Shown here in pieces: positions 29,107 to 31,335 of a stretch of 31,335 bases of DNA. The stretch is taken from assembly GCA_964523875.1 (NCBI GenBank), contig CAZGAS010000011.1:1-31335 (forward strand), written 5' to 3'. A model generated the notes under the pieces. The model did not search any database and had not been told where the DNA came from. It saw only the letters and a program-made list of their open reading frames with translations. The stretch comes from JAUVHV01 sp964523875. Its GTDB lineage: Bacteria; Omnitrophota; Gorgyraeia; JABMRG01. Each line of letters opens with the position of its first letter. Positions within the stretch are counted from its first letter, which is position 1. A program made the translations under genes and the position numbers.

Positions 29107-30891
29107 CTATACCTTTTTAAAATAGCCTATGATTTCTTTTGCCTGATTAAAAGAACGCGACATATCCTTCTTGCTGTATCGATATGGCGTAAACTTCGCC
29201 ATGTCACAATCATTAAACAGGCCGCTAACCCTGGTAATGATATTTTGATCAAAATTCTTTGGTTGAAGAACATGTTTAACAATATCTGAGGTTATGCCTG
29301 CTGATGGTAAATTAAACTTATTTCCTAGATACTCCTGTAAGCACTCAAAGATAGCAACATAAAACTCTTCAATACTATTCTCGTTAAGCAAAGCCAAGGT
29401 TTTCTTTAGAGCCTTTCTGGCTTGCTTGTCAGCAATCTTTGCACGCGCATAGCGTATATCATTCTGAAAACGTTCCCGCCTTTTGCAAATAAGGAACAAC
29501 GATATATATAATAAGAGTGGTATAGATTGAGAAATAAGAAATCGCTTATTCTTGTATAGGTAGCTCCCTTTCTGCTTAAATCTGGTAGGAAAGTCTTTAA
29601 TATATACAATACCCTTGCCTGGAAGCAGTTGATCCTGTTCAGGTTTAGTACTGTCCGCACCTTCCATGATCTGGGACTTTTCTATTTCAACCGCTTCTGA
29701 AATTTTTAGTTCAACAGGACCCCTGGTTATTGTCTTAAACCTCTCTTCTTCCGGGTCAAAAAAACTGAATTCGACTTCAGGAATACATTGCAGATCAACC
29801 GACTTAGGTATTAAAACCTGTTCAAAAATTTTGTAAGTTTTATCTTCTTTTCTCAGATAAGGCTCATACAAGATACAACCTTCTCCTTTGTCTATAATAG
29901 GCGCTGAAAGCAAGGCAAGATTTCCCTTACCGGATATCTCCATTGTTATAACTATTGTATCACCAACCTTAATAGGACCTTTTGGTTCTATGCTAATATT
30001 GAAATCAAATTTTCCGATAGCGCCATTAAAGCTTTCTGGTCTTGCATCTTCCGGAACAGGTAAAACATTAATATCTTTTACTGTCGATTCAATCTCGAGT
30101 GAATTTTTCCTGAAAGCCTTTTCGCTTAGATTAGGAGAACCGGTTGTTGCATCCAAAGATTGCGAATTGCATGTTATCGTAGCCGGCCCCAATCGTAAAT
30201 CTCCAGATTTAAGCGGAAAAATACTGTTTTTAAATGCAATTATATTATAGTTATATCCTTTTATAGTTTTTCGCGATTTTTGAGGCGCATGAAACTCATC
30301 CATTGAAAACCCTTCATGTGCAAGAAGGGGGTATTGAATATTAGTAATATTTATGTCCTTATAGTATAATCCTATTACTACATGAAAGACCTGGTTGACA
30401 TAAACCTTTTTCTTGTCTGTTGCCACAAGAAGGAATATATTGTCTCTGGCTCTAGTTTCTTCCTCATTGGCAATTTTACCCTTATTAGGTGTCCTGTTGT
30501 CTAAAATTCCACTGCCTACCTGAATATCCACCTTACCTGATATATAGTCAATACCGTTGTAATTCACATTAAACGGACCAATACCAAATACACCTACTTG
30601 TTGTGGAGTAATTACATATGTATGTTTAGTCGCACGCTTAAGTATTCCGCTCGCACGTGATGCGACATTTGTTGATCGTAGATAAGTAATTTTTAACCTA
30701 TCTATTTCCGCAAGCTCAGGAGCAGGCATACCCTGCGTATTAGGAAAAATCATATCTAATCTTATGCTGCCACTTATAGAAATATTTTTGCTGTCCAAAA
30801 CCAGCTCTATCTCCTTCTCCTGTGCCGATTCTACTATGGCACCAAAAAATAGAGTAACGCAAAAAACTAGAAAGCAAACTTTATAAAACAT
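29107..30891 (-). CDS. batD: BatD family exported protein
   Basis: 594 residues. Signal peptide (FYKVCFLVFCVTLFFGAIVE, cleavage near ESAQ, about residue 23), several Ig-like beta domains typical of BatD (ELVLDSKNISISGSIRLDMI, YVITPQQVGVFGIGPFNVNY, KKKVYVNQVFHVVIGLYYKD, GKFDFNISIEPKGPIKVGDT), one membrane helix near residue 450 (FLISQSIPLLLYISLFLICK) and a cytoplasmic helical tail of about 120 residues. BatD proteins work with MoxR ATPases and VWA proteins BatA/BatB in envelope stress resistance; those genes, if present, lie beyond the right edge. SD AGGGG is upstream of the ATG. The name oxygen-tolerance protein is historical and not proven here. Confidence 0.9.
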   Translation of the reverse strand: MFYKVCFLVFCVTLFFGAIVESAQEKEIELVLDSKNISISGSIRLDMIFPNTQGMPAPELAEIDRLKITYLRSTNVASRASGILKRATKHTYVITPQQVGVFGIGPFNVNYNGIDYISGKVDIQVGSGILDNRTPNKGKIANEEETRARDNIFLLVATDKKKVYVNQVFHVVIGLYYKDINITNIQYPLLAHEGFSMDEFHAPQKSRKTIKGYNYNIIAFKNSIFPLKSGDLRLGPATITCNSQSLDATTGSPNLSEKAFRKNSLEIESTVKDINVLPVPEDARPESFNGAIGKFDFNISIEPKGPIKVGDTIVITMEISGKGNLALLSAPIIDKGEGCILYEPYLRKEDKTYKIFEQVLIPKSVDLQCIPEVEFSFFDPEEERFKTITRGPVELKISEAVEIEKSQIMEGADSTKPEQDQLLPGKGIVYIKDFPTRFKQKGSYLYKNKRFLISQSIPLLLYISLFLICKRRERFQNDIRYARAKIADKQARKALKKTLALLNENSIEEFYVAIFECLQEYLGNKFNLPSAGITSDIVKHVLQPKNFDQNIITRVSGLFNDCDMAKFTPYRYSKKDMSRSFNQAKEIIGYFKKV

Positions 30892-30906
30892 GTGTGCTTT
30901 TACCCC

Positions 30907-31335
30907 TTACCAGTCATTGTACGAATAGCTTTTTACTTTAGAGGCCTTCTTATTATCTCTTAAAAGACCTTTTTCATTGCGGTTATAGGCATCTAGCAAG
31001 CGGTTTGCTTCTTCTCTCGAAAGCCCTGCCTTCGATGCTTGTTTAGATTCCACTTGATCGTATTCGCTTTTAGTATAATCTATCGAACCATCTCTATCAA
31101 GAGATTTCTTATTCTCCTGAATCTTATCTCGCTTCAGATCTTCCTTGCTAAGGCTATCCTGGCCATTCGCAAAGCTTTCGGCACTTCCTCGGACATTGCC
31201 TCCTTGGTCGTTGTCTTGAGACTCCTGTTGTTTTTTATCTTGTTGTTGTTCTCTTTCTTGTTCCTTGTGACTTGTTCCTTGTGACTTTTGGCCTTGATCC
31301 TGCTGCTGCTTATCAAGTCCCTGTTGTTTTTTAAA
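30907..31335 (-). CDS. C-terminal part of a BatC/BatB-like TPR protein, cut by the window edge
   Basis: 142 codons reach the window edge without a start. The visible part is low-complexity and charged: Gln/Lys-rich (KKQQGLDKQQQDQGQKSQ), a Q-rich stretch REQQQDKKQQ, then ESFANGQDSLSKEDLKRD. The end is LSREEANRLLDAYNRNEKGL and a short basic tail finishing YSYNDW. The final LSREEAxRLLDA...NEK segment is what closes many BatC-type TPR proteins or TPR-tailed BatB proteins. It lies 16 nt before batD, the usual order. Its N-terminal VWA or TPR domains are outside the window, so batB versus batC cannot be settled. Confidence 0.7.
   Translation of the reverse strand, partial: FKKQQGLDKQQQDQGQKSQGTSHKEQEREQQQDKKQQESQDNDQGGNVRGSAESFANGQDSLSKEDLKRDKIQENKKSLDRDGSIDYTKSEYDQVESKQASKAGLSREEANRLLDAYNRNEKGLLRDNKKASKVKSYSYNDW
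31257..31287. repeat. 14-bp tandem repeat inside the BatC-like coding region
   Basis: Two perfect copies of CTTGTTCCTTGTGA (31257-31270 and 31271-31284), followed by CTT. The period of 14 is not a multiple of three, so the copies are read in different frames in the Gln/Lys-rich part. It resembles the short-word repeats of the intergenic gaps. Confidence 0.85.

Noticed and set aside
31134..31316. 60-codon minus-strand frame rich in Lys/Asn near the right edge
   Set aside because: It is an alternative frame of the Gln/Lys-rich BatC-like end, whose true frame runs to a stop 16 nt before batD and ends in a recognisable C-terminus.

Overview
This window is a bacterial chromosome segment with every recognisable gene on the minus strand, so it reads from the right end to the left. 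There are 31 protein-coding genes, two of them cut by the window ends. I found no tRNA, rRNA, transposase, phage gene or CRISPR array. The mix of genes suggests an anaerobic, Gram-negative-type, PVC-related lineage: a Wood-Ljungdahl methyl branch, a membrane pyrophosphatase, BatC/D/E envelope proteins, a bactofilin, many short TPR/PDZ exported proteins, and A+T-leaning sequence with many ATA/TAT codons. Candidatus Omnitrophota is my best guess. It rests on gene content, not on a marker search.

Right end (about 24.5-31.3 kb) is an envelope and cell-organisation region. It holds the tail of a BatC-like TPR protein, BatD, BatE, an MgtC/SapB membrane protein, a bactofilin fused to an excisionase-type helix-turn-helix (HTH), a second HTH of the same type on a C-terminal membrane anchor, an exported TPR/double-PDZ protein, a HAMP protein without an output domain, and an exported TPR protein with its own strong promoter that appears leaderless.

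Middle (about 12.6-24.3 kb) is housekeeping: polA, glgA, coaE, rho, rpmE (L31), prfA, prmC, murA, rpsP (S16), trmD, rplS (L19), rnhB. The usual rimM between rpsP and trmD is absent.

Left part (about 1-12.5 kb) is one-carbon and energy metabolism. fhs, fchA, folD, metV and metF encode the steps from formate to methyl-THF, and acsE encodes transfer of the methyl group to the corrinoid/iron-sulfur protein. Embedded among them are a HAMP-GAF-HD-GYP signalling protein and panB-panE; PanB uses methylene-THF, so it draws on the same pool. After acsE come a stand-alone BioD-like/DRTGG protein resembling the regulatory front half of phosphotransacetylase, the flavin transferase apbE, and the membrane pyrophosphatase hppA, which has its own promoter. 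CODH/ACS itself is not in the window.

The most unusual signals are: (1) the bactofilin-HTH and tail-anchored-HTH pair with its exported partners, a plausible undescribed system linking DNA or regulation to cytoskeleton and envelope; (2) a dyad motif around GAAACNGTTTC just after four stop codons, two copies of which share a compensatory base-pair change; (3) spacers built of short doubled words, a different word in each gap, one also inside a coding region and one duplicating a translation start; and (4) substitutions at normally invariant residues in CoaE (P-loop Lys to Thr), PolA (exonuclease motif II Asp to Glu) and Rho (P-loop position to Tyr).
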